Assembly (NCBI RefSeq): GCF_932274485.2
Contig: NC_065883.2
Span: 69,421,210 to 69,485,209, forward strand
DNA length: 64,000 nucleotides
Reading direction: 5' to 3'
Origin: Patella vulgata
Taxonomy: Eukaryota > Mollusca > Gastropoda > Patellidae
Under the pieces are notes generated by a model, which saw nothing but the letters and a program-made list of their open reading frames with translations, ran no database searches and had not been told where the DNA came from. Below are positions 29,986-41,929 of this stretch, one piece after another (within the stretch, counting starts at the first letter, position 1; every line of letters starts with the position of its first letter). A program made the translations under genes and the position numbers.

Positions 29986-30186
29986 CATTTTCCTGAAGCA
30001 ATGGCCTGAGAAATCCCTGTGTGTATATTCTTCCCGTTCAATCAAATCTATCCCAAGTACAGCAACATGACGGCCCATCGTTTAATCTGGGGTCTTCCCA
30101 AAAACTTTGGACAGTGATTTAAGGTATTAAAAACTGTGAAAGTATTGTTCGTCTCCATATAGTATTGTTTACATTGTATCCATTTT

Positions 30187-30355
30187 GATAGGTGGTTTCG
30201 AATCCCCGGTTGTACGTGACAAGGAGTAGGGTCGTCCGTCCAACCTCGTCCGATTGCCTCCCACTGCTAAAGACCCCTACGCGCAAGCGAATTATTGAAA
30301 TGAAATTAAACCACATGTTAGTTTCGAGTTGACGTTAAACCCCATTTTTCTCTCT
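30187..30355 (+). repeat. SINE-A, 5'-truncated
   Basis: GGTGGTTTCGAATCCCCGGT to GACGTTAAACCCCATTTTTC. Confidence 0.9.
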
Positions 30356-30359
30356 CTAT

Positions 30360-31030
30360 TTTGATAGCCTCGTTTGTCACACAATTATCTTTTCTGCTGT
30401 ATTCTACTATGCACTGGTTAATTGGGCGTAATAGAATCGTGAGTCATGACGTAACGTTATGTAAACATATCTATTGGTCCAATTTGGAGCTCTGTTTAAA
30501 GCGTAATGCTATTGTTACGCAGTTAGCTATTGGTTGTTAATCAGACTATTGACCAGTCATAAGTTGGAACGGAAATTTGCTTCCCTTACAGCAGTGATAA
30601 GTGGGATTAGCTCTAATCAAACGAAACAATGCGAATAGTATGAGGGCCATTAGACCGTCTCTCTCTCTCCCCACGCCTCTACCCTGTCACCCCCCCCCCC
30701 TCTCTCTCTCTCTCTGGGAAGATTAAATATAACAAACAACAACTGACCTATACATTTGTTTGACGTTGTTGAAGTCGGCAAAGTTTACCGGGGTTTTATT
30801 ATGACACTTAACATTTAAATTTGACATGGCGTTGAGCATATTATAACGTTTCTTATAATACTCGTTCTGTGTGACAAGACTTATATACAGCTTACAGCAA
30901 ACTTGTCATTTACAACGCTCGTTATTCTCAACCTGATTTTCACTGTTTTGCATTATAGTAACGATGCAGGATTTACATTTTTCGGAAAATATCAAATTTC
31001 GCACGGCTTATCCACGCTGTTAACCATCAA
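30360..31030. other. Intergenic stretch, no gene seen
   Basis: Contains only (CT)n tracts near 30660-30715; no repeat or coding region recognised. Confidence 0.5.
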
Positions 31031-31375
31031 TTAAAGATACATTATGTAAGATTTAGATAAAGAGCTGACCATTCTTTCTTATATAGTAGATCAAAAATAA
31101 ATAATGTAAAATTAAAATATTGAAAATTTCATTCAAATTACTTCATTCTAAGCCAAGTTATCACTGTTGGTAGTTTTGACAAGATGTGCGCATAGTGATA
31201 ACCAGAGCACTTTTTAAATTAAAGTTTTAAATAGTGAACCGTTCTAATCTAGATAAAATCTCGAGTATCCGATGCCACCGAGAGTTGATTATGGTCTTGT
31301 TTTGTTAATAAATGTCCAATTAATAACATTTCAGGCCTAAAGAAAGACCTGTCTGCAATAGGCAGATAAAAAAAG
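31031..31375 (-). repeat. MITE-1 copy (inverted)
   Basis: TTAAAGATACATTATGTAAG at the left; TTAATAAATGTCCAATTAAT, AAGAAAGACCTGTCTGCAAT at the right; the far terminus is eroded. Confidence 0.75.
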
Positions 31376-31580
31376 ATAAGGCCCTAAACAGTCGCCATAT
31401 TTGTTTTCATTTGTAGAACAAACATGGCGACTGATGACGGGTATAAGAAGATGGACAGGCTACGCCCACATCCAGTATATGCCTTGTCAAGCACAGTGTC
31501 AACATCCGGTTAGCTATATTTCAACTACCACACCTTTGCTCTACAAAAATAAGAGAAATACTGTCTTACCCCAAACAATG

Positions 31581-31824
31581 TTAAAGGCTCAATACCACTC
31601 TTGTTGTAACTGAATAATATGTCCCAATCTTTATTCTAGTCAACAAATTGTACTATTTTAGAATATTTCAATTAATTGATGATACAAATTTCATCTTAAC
31701 ACACCTTAGGATGTAATGGATAATTTACACAACAGGTAGGACACTTAAACATCTAGTATTTAGATAGAGATATTATTTATTTTCTGGAGCTTTCAAGCCA
31801 GCAAGAGTGTTATTGTCCCTTTAA
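31581..31824 (+). repeat. Element E MITE, copy 1
   Basis: TTAAAGGCTCAATACCACTC at the left; the right end is the inverted AAGAGTGTTATTGTCCCTTT then AA. TTAA at both ends. A longer copy lies at 46887. Confidence 0.8.
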
Positions 31825-32107
31825 CACCATTCAATTCTTCTGTAGTCTTGTAATCAGAGTTCAGCTTTAAACTAACTACGATATTAATATTTTGAATTGA
31901 TCCCTGGAGGAACTGCATGTTTTGTTTCATAATTCCCTACATTTTATGATGACATAAAACCGAGGATATCTAAGTGGGATTGGTGAACTGGCTTAGCCTA
32001 GGGGCGGGCTGGGTATCTCTTGGCCCTCGGAACAACTGGCTTCCTTAGGCCCCAATCGCGTTGTGACATAACAATAAAACAAAGCACCCGTATAGATAAT
32101 TTTTCTC

Positions 32108-32250
32108 CACCCGGAAAAAACCCACTAGGTTGGACAGGCGACCCTACTCCTTGTCACGTACAAACTGGGAATCGAAACTACACCACTTGACTCAATGACA
32201 AACATTGTGATCTGATTGCGCATGCGTTAAACTATTGCCCCAGCCCCTCG
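32108..32250 (-). repeat. SINE-A head half
   Basis: ACCCACTAGGTTGGACAGGC to the head; the tail half is missing. Confidence 0.85.
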
Positions 32251-32335
32251 CAAGGGACAGGAGTCTACCTTTAAGCGTACATGTAAGGATCTTTCTCGTG
32301 TGCTTTTTGGAATTGAATCCCAGTCTAATTCAGAC

Positions 32336-32615
32336 GGGGGGGTTGGATGGCTTAGTGGTTAGCACGTGCGCGCTGTATCATTAAGTCTGTCATTGAGTCA
32401 ACTGGCGTGGTTTCGAATCCCCGGTTGTACGTGACAAGGAGTAGGGTCGCCTGTCCAACCTCGTGGGTTTTCTCCGGGTCCTCCGGTTTCCTCCCACTGC
32501 TAAAGACCCCTACGCCCAAGCGAATTATGGAAATAAAATTGAACCATATGTTAGTCCTGAAATGACCTAGTTTGTGTCGAGTGGACGTTAAACCCCATTT
32601 CTCTCTCTCTCTCTC
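32336..32615 (+). repeat. SINE-A, intact-looking with 12-bp target duplication
   Basis: Flanked by TCTAATTCAGAC at 32324-32335 and 32616-32627. Full-length from GGGGGGTTGGATGG to (CT)n. The perfect duplication and few changes suggest a young insertion. Confidence 0.95.
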
Positions 32616-33087
32616 TCTAATTCAGACACCGTACTTTCTTTGTCTGATAACCTAGACATTTTATAAATGTTTGTGTGATAATCGAGACATTTTATCTATG
32701 TTTAGATAAAATCAATTGAGATGATTTGCCAAACATTAATGAATTTCTAGAGACAGTGGCTAATTCTATATTAACCACCATTTTGTTTGACTGAATGGTA
32801 ATCAGATAATTGTCAATAATGCGTCTGAGAGTCGTTAATATTGCCGCGTGTACCCGCTGAACGACGATAGAAGCGTCTCGTGAGGTCACAGGGGTCAGAG
32901 AGTAAACAACGTCTTAAAATCACTCCAAGTCTGTGATTAAAGAAGTATTTATATTTCTCTTACAAACCCGTGATTGTCATGGCGATTTATTTGCTAAGGA
33001 ACGCTGGTGCAATTAGTGACGTTAACTTTCTTTTAGTCAGGAATCTCTCTGCACGAGGGTCAATAAATGTCTCCCTGCCGTTAGTCT

Positions 33088-33348
33088 AATGGCCTTGTGA
33101 TAAATGACACCACGTGACCCGCATAAGGTTTGTCCGAACAACTGGAGACGTCACTCGTATTAAATAAAGGTTTGCCATAAGCAACAAATCTGGTTACATC
33201 CTGGAAATACCCCGGACACAATTCTATGGGATTCAGTTACAATATCCACTGCGAATTTCTACCATTGCCTGATAAAGAGACCCCTAGTTAAAAAAAACGT
33301 TGCTTATTAATAAACAATAATTATAGTAAATAGTACATCGCCATTACA

Positions 33349-33352
<4 letters not shown>
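33088..33352 (-). repeat. Element F, copy 2 (inverted)
   Basis: Matches copy 1 at 29722-29985 in reverse; followed directly by a (GA)n tract. Confidence 0.8.

Positions 33353-33384
<32 letters not shown>
33352..33384. repeat. (GA)n microsatellite
   Basis: About 15 GA units; probably the relic of a SINE-A tail. Confidence 0.9.
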
Positions 33385-33386
<2 letters not shown>

Positions 33387-33394
33387 GACTCACG

Positions 33395-33710
33395 CATTAG
33401 ACCATGCAGTTCCCCAGAAAGTTCATCGAGATGTTCCGGCGTGGTTTCCCCCCCCCCCTTCTCGGTAGTGCAGGACGGGGTCCTGGCTCTCTAGTCGTTC
33501 GGATGGGACGAAAAACCGAGATCCCGTGTACACATTAGCGTGCACGTAAAATATCCCCTGGCAGTTGGAATTCTATATAACTGCCACTGTCGGGCAAAAT
33601 TTCCCTCATAACACTATGTATCGCGTATGCCCGTCTTCATTATCCCAGTCGGAGCAGCACGATAGGACGTTAAACCACATTCATTTCATTTCATTTCATT
33701 TCATTTCAAG
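33395..33710 (+). repeat. SINE-B copy
   Basis: AAAGTTCATCGAGATGTTCC, GGATGGGACGAAAAACCGAG, five ATTTC-like tail units. Confidence 0.9.
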
Positions 33711-33998
33711 TCTCTCTGCTCAATGAAAACTTTTCTTGGAACCAGAAAATCAGAAATCACCCGTAAATCACCATTCTATGATGTGTTGCTCGTGATTTTC
33801 CGCCATTAGTCTAGCTGTGTACCCGTCATAGTCAACTATACGTTACCACAACTAATTAGCTGAATTATTTATGAAACTAAAGGCCTTATAAGGAACTATT
33901 AACCGGTCATAAATCACTTTTATATACCACGTGCCATAATTAAACTTGGGATGATTTACACTGTCCAGACAAGTTAAGTCGCACTTTAGCAATTTTGT

Positions 33999-34260
33999 CT
34001 ATAATCGCATTCTATTTTACGTCCTACCTTTCTGCACTGGCCATGCAAATGAAGATTGGCATACGCCAGGCAGTCTACTATGCGGAACAATTTGTTAGGA
34101 TTCAACTATCTAGGTTTGTTTTCCGTACACGACCCCCCCCCCCCCCACAAATTCATGGTATTTCGTCCACTTGGAACGACAAGACGTTATTCATTTCCTG
34201 TACCCCTGGCAAAGGAAAATCAAGTCGGAAATATCCGAGGAACTGTCTCGGCTAGCACTG
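33999..34260 (-). repeat. SINE-B, old copy
   Basis: ACGTCCTACCTTTCTGCACT, AATGAAGATTGGCATACGCC; strongly diverged with a C run at 34133-34146. Confidence 0.65.
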
Positions 34261-34363
34261 ACAGCGCCGTTTTGAGTTTCAACTTCTTTTACGTGCCCGG
34301 CAATGTGCACTACATGGGTTATCCTAGGTTTGCTATCCGAGCCAATTGACTTAACAGACATCC

Positions 34364-34486
34364 TCTAAACCTACCCACGACTCCAAACCAAAGGCGACCC
34401 ATTGTCGAGATTTTCACATTCATCCCCTAAACCTACCAACGACATCAAACCAAGGGCGACCCCTTGACGACATTTTCACATTCATC
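34364..34486. repeat. 61-bp tandem duplication
   Basis: CCTCTAAACCTACCCACGAC and CCCCTAAACCTACCAACGAC each begin a copy; both end GACATTTTCACATTCATC or close to it. Confidence 0.75.
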
Positions 34487-34944
34487 GAATATATACGGAA
34501 TCCATCGTAATGTTTCTGACAACATTTTCACCTGTCTACACTAAAACATTCGAAAGAATGCCAGGTCATGCAGGTCAACCTCTTAGATAAAGGAAACATC
34601 CGTTGTTAAATATTCATACGACCGATGTTCAACTATGTAGCGAATAGAACGCCTGGTAAGAACGCAATTAATTGATAAATAACTAAAATCTAATTAAACT
34701 ATTTATGTCTTCTCTGTGATGTCGCTTTGAACTGTTGCTTCAAGATGATTACTTTAGATACATCAACGCCTTCAGAGGAAAACACAACCATTCATCTTTT
34801 CTTTTTGGTGATACTAAAAAAATTTTAAAACAAACCAAAAAACTGAAAAAAAAAAAGAACAGTTCGGGGAAAACAGGTTAATTATTGCGTGCTTAACTGT
34901 TTTTTTTTTTACGGTTTTGTCAGTACATTGAGCGAAGGCATTGG

Positions 34945-35345
34945 GTCCAAGATAGCGGCGCTACAGACATTACTATGGGAGTAGTCGGTTGTCAGTATAG
35001 AACGTTCCAAATTGACGGAACTGCGTCCTGTCACAGTTCTGCCAATCGCGAAAACAGATGGCGACAATACTCACTACATAATGGTGCTACTCGGTTGTCA
35101 GTAGAGAAAGTTCCCTAGTATTGATCGCCGGGACTGTGTCCTATCACAGTTCTGCCAATCGCGAAAACGGATGTGACGCGTTCAAGATGGCGGCGCTACT
35201 CGCCGCATTTTGGGGATACTCGGTTGTCAGTAAAGAACCTTCCCAATTGACGGTACTGCATCCTGTCAGAAGAGAACGTTCCCTCGTGTTGATGGAACTG
35301 CGTCCTGACACAGTTCTGCCACTGCCGAAAATAGATGTGACACGA
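34945..35345. repeat. Tandem repeat of about 120 bp, 3 diverged copies
   Basis: CGGTTGTCAGTA, GAACGTTCC, CTGCGTCCTGTCACAGTTCT and GCCAATCGCGAAAAC recur. Copies carry AAGATAGCGGCGCTAC or AAGATGGCGGCGCTAC. One strand is open for 78 codons (35121-35357) but the composition is not protein-like. Confidence 0.75.
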
Positions 35346-35579
35346 TCAGAATCTTGAAGTAATCAAACGTTTCAGCTGTTGTTTGGCCGTGCCTTGTCGC
35401 ACGAGATTCTCGTGTTTACTTGAATGAAACCTTTCGAGGGATTGTGATAATTTTATTCGTGTAGGATATATTCGGTTGGACGATCCGGATTTGCGTTCTT
35501 GCAATCAAATGAAAAGGGGATTTCGGGCTACACGACCTGCAACGACCGAATACGTTCATTCCTTTAACCAACGGAAGTT

Positions 35580-35880
35580 TTAGGTTTTATACCGTTTCTA
35601 GGGAAGTTACTCTGTTGTGCATACATTGTAGATTTTCCACCGTTTCTAGGGCAGTTACTCTGCTTGTTGGGCATACATTGTAGATTTTCCACCGTTTTTA
35701 GGGCAGTTACTCTGCTTATTGGACACACATTGTAGGTTTTTACTGTTTCTAGGGTAGTTACTCTGCTGGTTGGACATACATTGTAGGTTTTTACTGTTTC
35801 TATACGGTAGTTACTCTGCTTGTTAGTCATACATTGAAGGGTTTCTACTGCTTCTAGGACTGTTACTCTGCTAGCTGGGC
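35580..35880. repeat. Tandem repeat of about 58 bp, 5 copies
   Basis: Each unit holds ACCGTTTCTAGGGCAGTTAC, TCTGCTTGTTGG and CATACATTGTAG with point changes. Confidence 0.85.
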
Positions 35881-36119
35881 ATGCCTCTATTTACTCAGAT
35901 GTCGTAAAATTAAAAACCAGAAATAGATATTAATTAAGAGTTGTAAGACAGTAAATACACCCACGTTCAAACCGGGTATAGATAATTAATGTTTCAGCTA
36001 ACATATTGTTCAATACGAACAACAACTAAATTAGGGTTTTCATTGTTTAAAGGAAAATCAATAATCTCAACAATTAAATACAAGGATCGCATTGATCAGG
36101 AATCTATCGTGGCACAGAC

Positions 36120-36338
36120 ATGGCCATTTCGTCGTTTGTAGAAGATATGAAAACCTCTTTAAAAACCAGCGAATTGCAGGCGACGGTTGAGGAATTGCTA
36201 CCGCAGATCGTGCAACTAGTCAAAATGTCGGCGCCCAGGGATGCAAATGTAGTTATGGCAAGACACCATTTTGTAAGAATGGTGCAGAAATGTAGGACGT
36301 TGAAAACCATTGCTTTTCCTATCCACGACTGGTTTTAA
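36120..36338 (+). CDS. Unrecognised 72-aa ORF
   Basis: MAISSFVEDMKTSLKTSELQ opens a protein with amphipathic, helix-like composition (ATVEELLPQIVQLVKM). The last 12 codons overlap a sequence very like a SINE-B 3' end (GTGCAGAAATGTAGGACGTT). I do not recognise a family. It may be a young SINE-tailed ORF, an exon of an unseen gene, or chance. Confidence 0.3.
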   Translation: MAISSFVEDMKTSLKTSELQATVEELLPQIVQLVKMSAPRDANVVMARHHFVRMVQKCRTLKTIAFPIHDWF

Positions 36339-36419
36339 TACAAAAGACAGTAATTGCTAAGATATATTTTATTTCTTAATGTACAACAATTATTAACAAG
36401 TTTGCAATAATTCTTCTTA

Positions 36420-37390
36420 CTTCGGTAGAATATATCAACAAATCTTATAAAAAGCATGAACATTACATATCATAATAATGATCGAGCAATATAATAATAC
36501 AGATCCATGTAATGTGATACTACAAGTAATATAATACCACAATTTCAAGTAATGTAATGATATAACAGACTCAAGTAATGTAATACTACATTTTCAAGTA
36601 ATATAATGATATAACTTCGAGCAATTATAATACAGATCCATGCGATGTAATACCCCAGTTAAGAATTGTATTACCAGGGTTTTGGGTAATGTAATACTAG
36701 ATTTTCGAGTATTGTATTAATACAGTTTTAATAAATATATTAATACAGTTTTAAGCTATGCAATAATACAGTTTTTATCTATGTAATAATACAGATTCGA
36801 ATACTGTAAAAATACAGTTTCGAATACTGTAATCATACCGTGTTTCAAGTAATGTATTACTGCATTTTCAAGTAATGTAATACGAGAGTTGTTAGTAATG
36901 TGATAATACAGTTTCAAGTAATGTAATGATGCAAACTCGAGAATGTCATAATGCAGCCTCAACTACTGTAATAACAAAATGCCAAGAAATGGAATTATCT
37001 CGAGTAATGCAATAATAAAGTATCGCATAATACCGTCTCATGTAATGTAATAATACAGTATCACAAAATAGCGTTTCAAGTTATGTAATGCTACAGTCAC
37101 AAGTGACGCAACAAACAGTCTCATGTAATGTAATAATACATTATCAAGTAATGTAATAATACAGTCTTATGTAATGTAATAATACAGAATCAAGTAATGA
37201 TACATCCTCATGTAATGTGATGATACAGTATCATGTAATGTAATGATACAGTATCAAGTAATACAGTATTACATAATACATGTTCAAGTAATAAAATAAT
37301 ACATTCTCATGTAATATAATAATACAGATTCAGCCGGTGTATAATACAATCTCGATTAATGTAATAATATGACTTTAGGCTATGTAATTA
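36420..37390. repeat. Degenerate minisatellite of about 20-21 bp
   Basis: Dozens of diverged units built on CAAGTAATGTAATAATACAG. Old array with many indels. Confidence 0.85.
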
Positions 37391-37562
37391 TTCTCTGCTT
37401 ACAGATAAGATACCCCATGCATAATCCCATTGTAAGTCACTGCCCCTTTAAATTGTGGATCCTTGTTGATGTCTATCCCCTTTTATAATTCATGTATCGC
37501 GTTTCTCAACTGGATAATAAAAGTGATACCTCTTCTTTACAAACATATTGCGCACATTTAAG

Positions 37563-37800
37563 CAGGGGCCTGACAAGGGCAGCTGTCTAGTGGTTCGGAT
37601 GAGACGAAAAACCGAGGTCCCGTGTACACATTAACGTGCACGTAAAAGATCCCTTGACAATTGGAATTCGATATAACAGTAGGCCGTAGTGCCGCTGTCC
37701 GGACAAAATTTCCCTCATAGCACTCTGTATGGCGTATGCCCGTCTTCAATAGCCCAGTTCGGAGAGGAACAGTAGAACGTTAAACCCCATTTCACTTGAT
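37563..37800 (+). repeat. SINE-B, 5'-truncated
   Basis: GGGGCCTGACAAGGGCAGCT to ACGTTAAACCCCATTTCACT. Confidence 0.92.
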
Positions 37801-38398
37801 TTAAGCAGATTATGTCTATTTTAAACTGGTAGAAATAGTGTGTAGTCACATAGAGTATAGACTTAATTTTAGTCCTATGCAATTACTTACTCGTACATGG
37901 TTCCCGCCTCTGACCTACCTACACTATATCTTATGCAGAACTATTTTCCATTCGTTTTCACCGACATTAATTATTGTGTGGTTTGTTTTGTCCTAATTAA
38001 GGTTGATCTGTTAAACTGACAGACTGGATAACAGTTAATCTGATTATCTATATATATGGTTCTGGAATATTGAAAGTAAGTCGGACATTCACCATACCAC
38101 ATTGATTCAAAATCTTAGTTTCAACCCTAAACAGTTACTCAAAATGAACATATAATTAAAGATGTTTAATACCTTTTGTTGAGACTAACACGCTTCTTAA
38201 AAAATAAAATTGGCACCCTCCTTTGAATACGAAAGTCCACAACATATTAGTTACGACCTAAAGTGCCCCCAAATCATCGCCAATTTCTGTACTTCGACTT
38301 TCTTTGGCTACCTACGTCAACACTACAATCCTTTGATGTCACATAACATATAACGTCATATTCAATGCAAACATTCAGTGCTGGGTACGAACTCGATA

Positions 38399-38532
38399 TA
38401 GACTGGAAGACCTGCTCTAAATGACGCCAGACTGGTTCCTACGTCACTGCGCTATTCTGACTTCAATATGCAAGTTAGAAAAAGAGTGACGTCGGAGCGA
38501 GTATGGCGTATTAGAGCAGGTTATCCAGTCTA
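38399..38532. mobile_element. Element G MITE, copy 1 (134 bp, 10-bp target duplication)
   Basis: Ends TAGACTGGAAGACCTGCTCT and the inverted AGAGCAGGTTATCCAGTCTA. Flanked by GAACTCGATA at 38389-38398 and 38533-38542. A 9-10 bp duplication with long inverted ends suggests a Mutator-like mover; no transposase is present. Confidence 0.8.
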
Positions 38533-38551
38533 GAACTCGATATTTCACGTA

Positions 38552-38659
38552 TAGACTGGATAACCAGATCTATTGACGTCTACGTCACGATGGTATTCTG
38601 ACTTCTATGACTCAGAAAAGAGTGACATCTGGCGTATTAGAGCAGGTTATACAGTTTAC
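38552..38659. mobile_element. Element G MITE, copy 2
   Basis: TAGACTGGATAACCAGATCT to TATTAGAGCAGGTTATACAG; same interior (TCTGACTTC, AAAAGAGTGAC), shorter. It lies 20 bp from copy 1. Confidence 0.75.
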
Positions 38660-39440
38660 TTCACCCGGTATAGTGTAATAACACGCGCAACATAACATAA
38701 ATCGACCAATAACAGAACAGTAGGACAACTCTAAAACACAGATTATCAGAGCAAAATAAATAAAATACTAATTTTAATAACCAAAGAAAATATGAAGTTC
38801 GACTATCAACTATGAGGTTTGTTGAATTTTTCATTACAGGTTATAAAAATGCTAAATTTTTCACAACAAAGATGGTTATTTACATAATGTTATGAAAGCA
38901 CAAAAAGCTCTTCGCAACGCTGCTAGCAGACGCTGTCATCGAAACTTGAAAAAAAAATACATTGATAATTTTAACATCGTTATTTGCATGTTGATAATTA
39001 GGAGATAAACACCTACTGTTTAGAATTTAGAGGATTGTTATTGTTCATTTAATACCGCTTAAATCATAAGATTTGTATCTGTTAAATCGACTCACTAATT
39101 GTTGAATTTCATTGTTGATGACATACACGTAAAATTTCACGAAGATTTCTCAGAATAGAGTTTTGAAGTGCAGAATTTTTGGCCACTGCTGCAAAGAGCG
39201 TATAGTACCCAGGCAACAGGAAGTATACATTCGAGGTGAGTCTCCCAGGACATTTAGTGGACTGTTCAGAATCGACTAATCAGAATCCAAAAAATTTTCA
39301 TTTTGGGTTACAGTTTGTTTTAAACTAACATTTCTTTGACGTCAATAAGATTTTGTCTTATTATCACGTTGTAAAAATGCCGCCATTTTCTCCGACTATA
39401 TGTAATTCCAATAAATTGTCAAATTTAAACTTCACGTTTT
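38660..39440. other. Intergenic stretch, no gene seen
   Basis: AT-rich unique-looking sequence. Confidence 0.5.
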
Positions 39441-39565
39441 CTAAACAAAAAAAAACAACTTTTCTTAACAATGAAAATAACTTTTAACAATGAAAATAAC
39501 TTTTCTTAACAATGAAAACAACTTTTCTTAACAATGAAAATAACTTTTCTTAACAATGAAAACAA
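39440..39565. repeat. 26-bp tandem repeat, 4-5 copies
   Basis: ACTTTTCTTAACAATGAAAA repeated with A/C variation. Confidence 0.9.
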
Positions 39566-39812
39566 GATGGTTAAAACATTCAGTCAGTTGTGATATTTCT
39601 GTAAAATTACAATTTTCAATGATCTCGGAGACGTTTTCGCAAACCGCATAAAGGCTGTTCGAGAAAGATGGACACTCACGTTGCTGTCAGGGGGCGTGGT
39701 TATCTTTGCTCTAGGAATAGATTCATTGGTTGTACCGAATAACATTTTGATACAGTGCAAAAAAAAATAAGATAATACATTTCTACCGTTACTGATAATT
39801 TGCTTAATAAAA

Positions 39813-40182
39813 GCCGATCGGATTAAAATACAGATCTATATTTCGTTTCATTTTTGGATACTTTCGATGGCCTACAATGACAAGTTATAGTGGGAGTTCA
39901 CGTCAGGGGTCAAACGAGCGGCTTTTGACCTTATTGCTTCAGACATTGATTACTCAATCAGCATTGACGTTTCTAGTGGTTTACCCATAGTTCCGTGCAT
40001 CAAAAGGTCAAGAACTCGCCGTAAAAGACTAAAAGACCGTTTTTTTGGCTAATCCCTCACTTCAACCAAAACGCTGGTAATATAACAACTCTTCCAGATA
40101 CTATTGTAGTAAAGACAAGTAAAATGAAATTTTGAACTATAAAAACGAAACGAAATATAGGATCTGTGTTTTAATAAGATTG
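39813..40182 (+). repeat. Element D MITE, copy 2
   Basis: GCCGATCGGATTAAAATACA to TGTGTTTTAATAAGATTG; interior as in copy 1 (ACAACTCTTCCAGATAC, GTAAAGACAAGTAAAA). Confidence 0.8.
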
Positions 40183-40257
40183 GATAAAGCTAGATCTAGC
40201 CACAGAATACATGCAAGCAGAAAGTCCATTATTCTACATAAACAATGATTTAGACTA

Positions 40258-40287
40258 ATATATTATTATTATTATTATTATTATTAC
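40258..40287. repeat. (ATT)n microsatellite
   Basis: About nine units. Confidence 0.9.
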
Positions 40288-40529
40288 ATAGTGTTCTGTG
40301 ATCACCACACACATTTAAACCCGACTATTCCGAACTTCAGTTTGAAGAAAAAAAAGCAGAAATTTTAATCCTGCAAGATATCTCCTGTTGTATTTAAAAC
40401 AGATGAATTAAAGAAACCGTCTCACAGGGAACATCTGATGCCACTTACATATTCTGTCGCTGTGTATTTCAGTTTTGGGATTCGATGATCGTAAAGTATA
40501 TAGAACTCGTCGTTTGGGTATGGGCAGTG

Positions 40530-41530
40530 ATTTCCTTTATCCCTGTTTTCCAGTCAACCCAGCTGTAAATGGGTACTAGCATGATGGCCTATTCAAGTCT
40601 ACCCAGCTGTAAATGGGTACTAGTAGGATGGTGTATTCCAGTCTACCCAGCTGTAAATGGGTACTAGTAGTATGACCTATTCCAGTCTACCCACCTGTAA
40701 ATGGGTACTAGTATGATGGCCTATTCAAGTCTACCCAGCTGTAAATGGGTACTAGTACGGTGGTGTAGTGTAGTCTACCCAGCTATAAATGGGTACGAGT
40801 AGGATGGTGTATTCCAGTCTACCCAGCTATAAATGGGTACGAGTAGGATGGTGCATTACAGTTTACCCAGCTATAAATGGGTACTAGTAGGATGGCCTAT
40901 TCAAGTCTACCCAGCTGTAAATGGGTACTAGTAGGATGGTGTATTCCAGTCTACCAAGCTGTAAATGGGTACTAGTAGTATGACCTATTCCAGTCTACCC
41001 ACCTGTAAATGGGTACTAGTATGTTGGCCTATTCAAGTCTACCCAGCTGTAAACGGGTACTAGTACGATGGTGTAGTGTAACTAGTAGTATAACCTATTC
41101 CAGTCTACCCAGCTATAAATGGGTACTATTATGATGGCCTATTCCAATCTACCCAGCTGTAAATGGGTACTAGTAGGATGGCCTATTCCAGTCTACCCAG
41201 CTGTAAATGGGTACAAGTAGGATGGTGTAGTGTAATCTACCCAGCTATAAATGGGTACAAGTAGGATGGCCTATTCCAGTCTACCCAGCTGTAAATGGGT
41301 ACAAGTAGGATGGTGTAGTGTAATCTACCCAGCTATAAATGGGTACTAGTAGGATGGCCTATTCCAGTCTACCCAGCTATAAATGTCTACTAGTAGGATG
41401 GCCTATTCCAGACTACCCAGCTGTAAATTGGTACTAGTGGGATGGCCTATTCCAGACTACCCAGCTTTAAATGGGTACTAGTAGGATGACCTATTCCAGC
41501 CTACCCAGCTGTAACTGGTATTAGTAGGAT
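40530..41530. repeat. 44-bp minisatellite, about 22 copies
   Basis: Unit: CTACCCAGCTGTAAATGGGT, ACTAGTAGGATGGCCTATTC, CAGT. Each unit carries the small inverted pair TACCCA/TGGGTA. Several higher-order variants (GGTGTAGTGTA versus GGCCTATTCCA) alternate. Confidence 0.95.
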
Positions 41531-41929
41531 ATGATTTGCCCTAACAACGACGGAATAAAGTGTAAGGCATCGAGTGACCCCCAGAATCCGAGGAAATACT
41601 TTACGCTATGTTACTATTTTATTTTAAAAACTGCTGAGCGCCAGTGGAAGGATTTGAATCCCTTGCAATTATGACAGTTCAATCTCTAAAAGAAATATCA
41701 GTCCAAAAGCAGTTCATTATTTACAAAGGTGTGATGAAATGAAAAATTCACGATAATCAGCATCTTGTGCAGATGATATTAACAAGCCAGTGCCACCTGT
41801 TGGATAAACTATTTTGATAGACCTCCTTTTAATCTAATTGAATCAAGGTCTGGAAGATTATCTATCGTTAATATTTTTTTTTTCTTAATTAAAAGTTAAA
41901 TAATCAATTTGTGTACATTTTGCCGTGCA

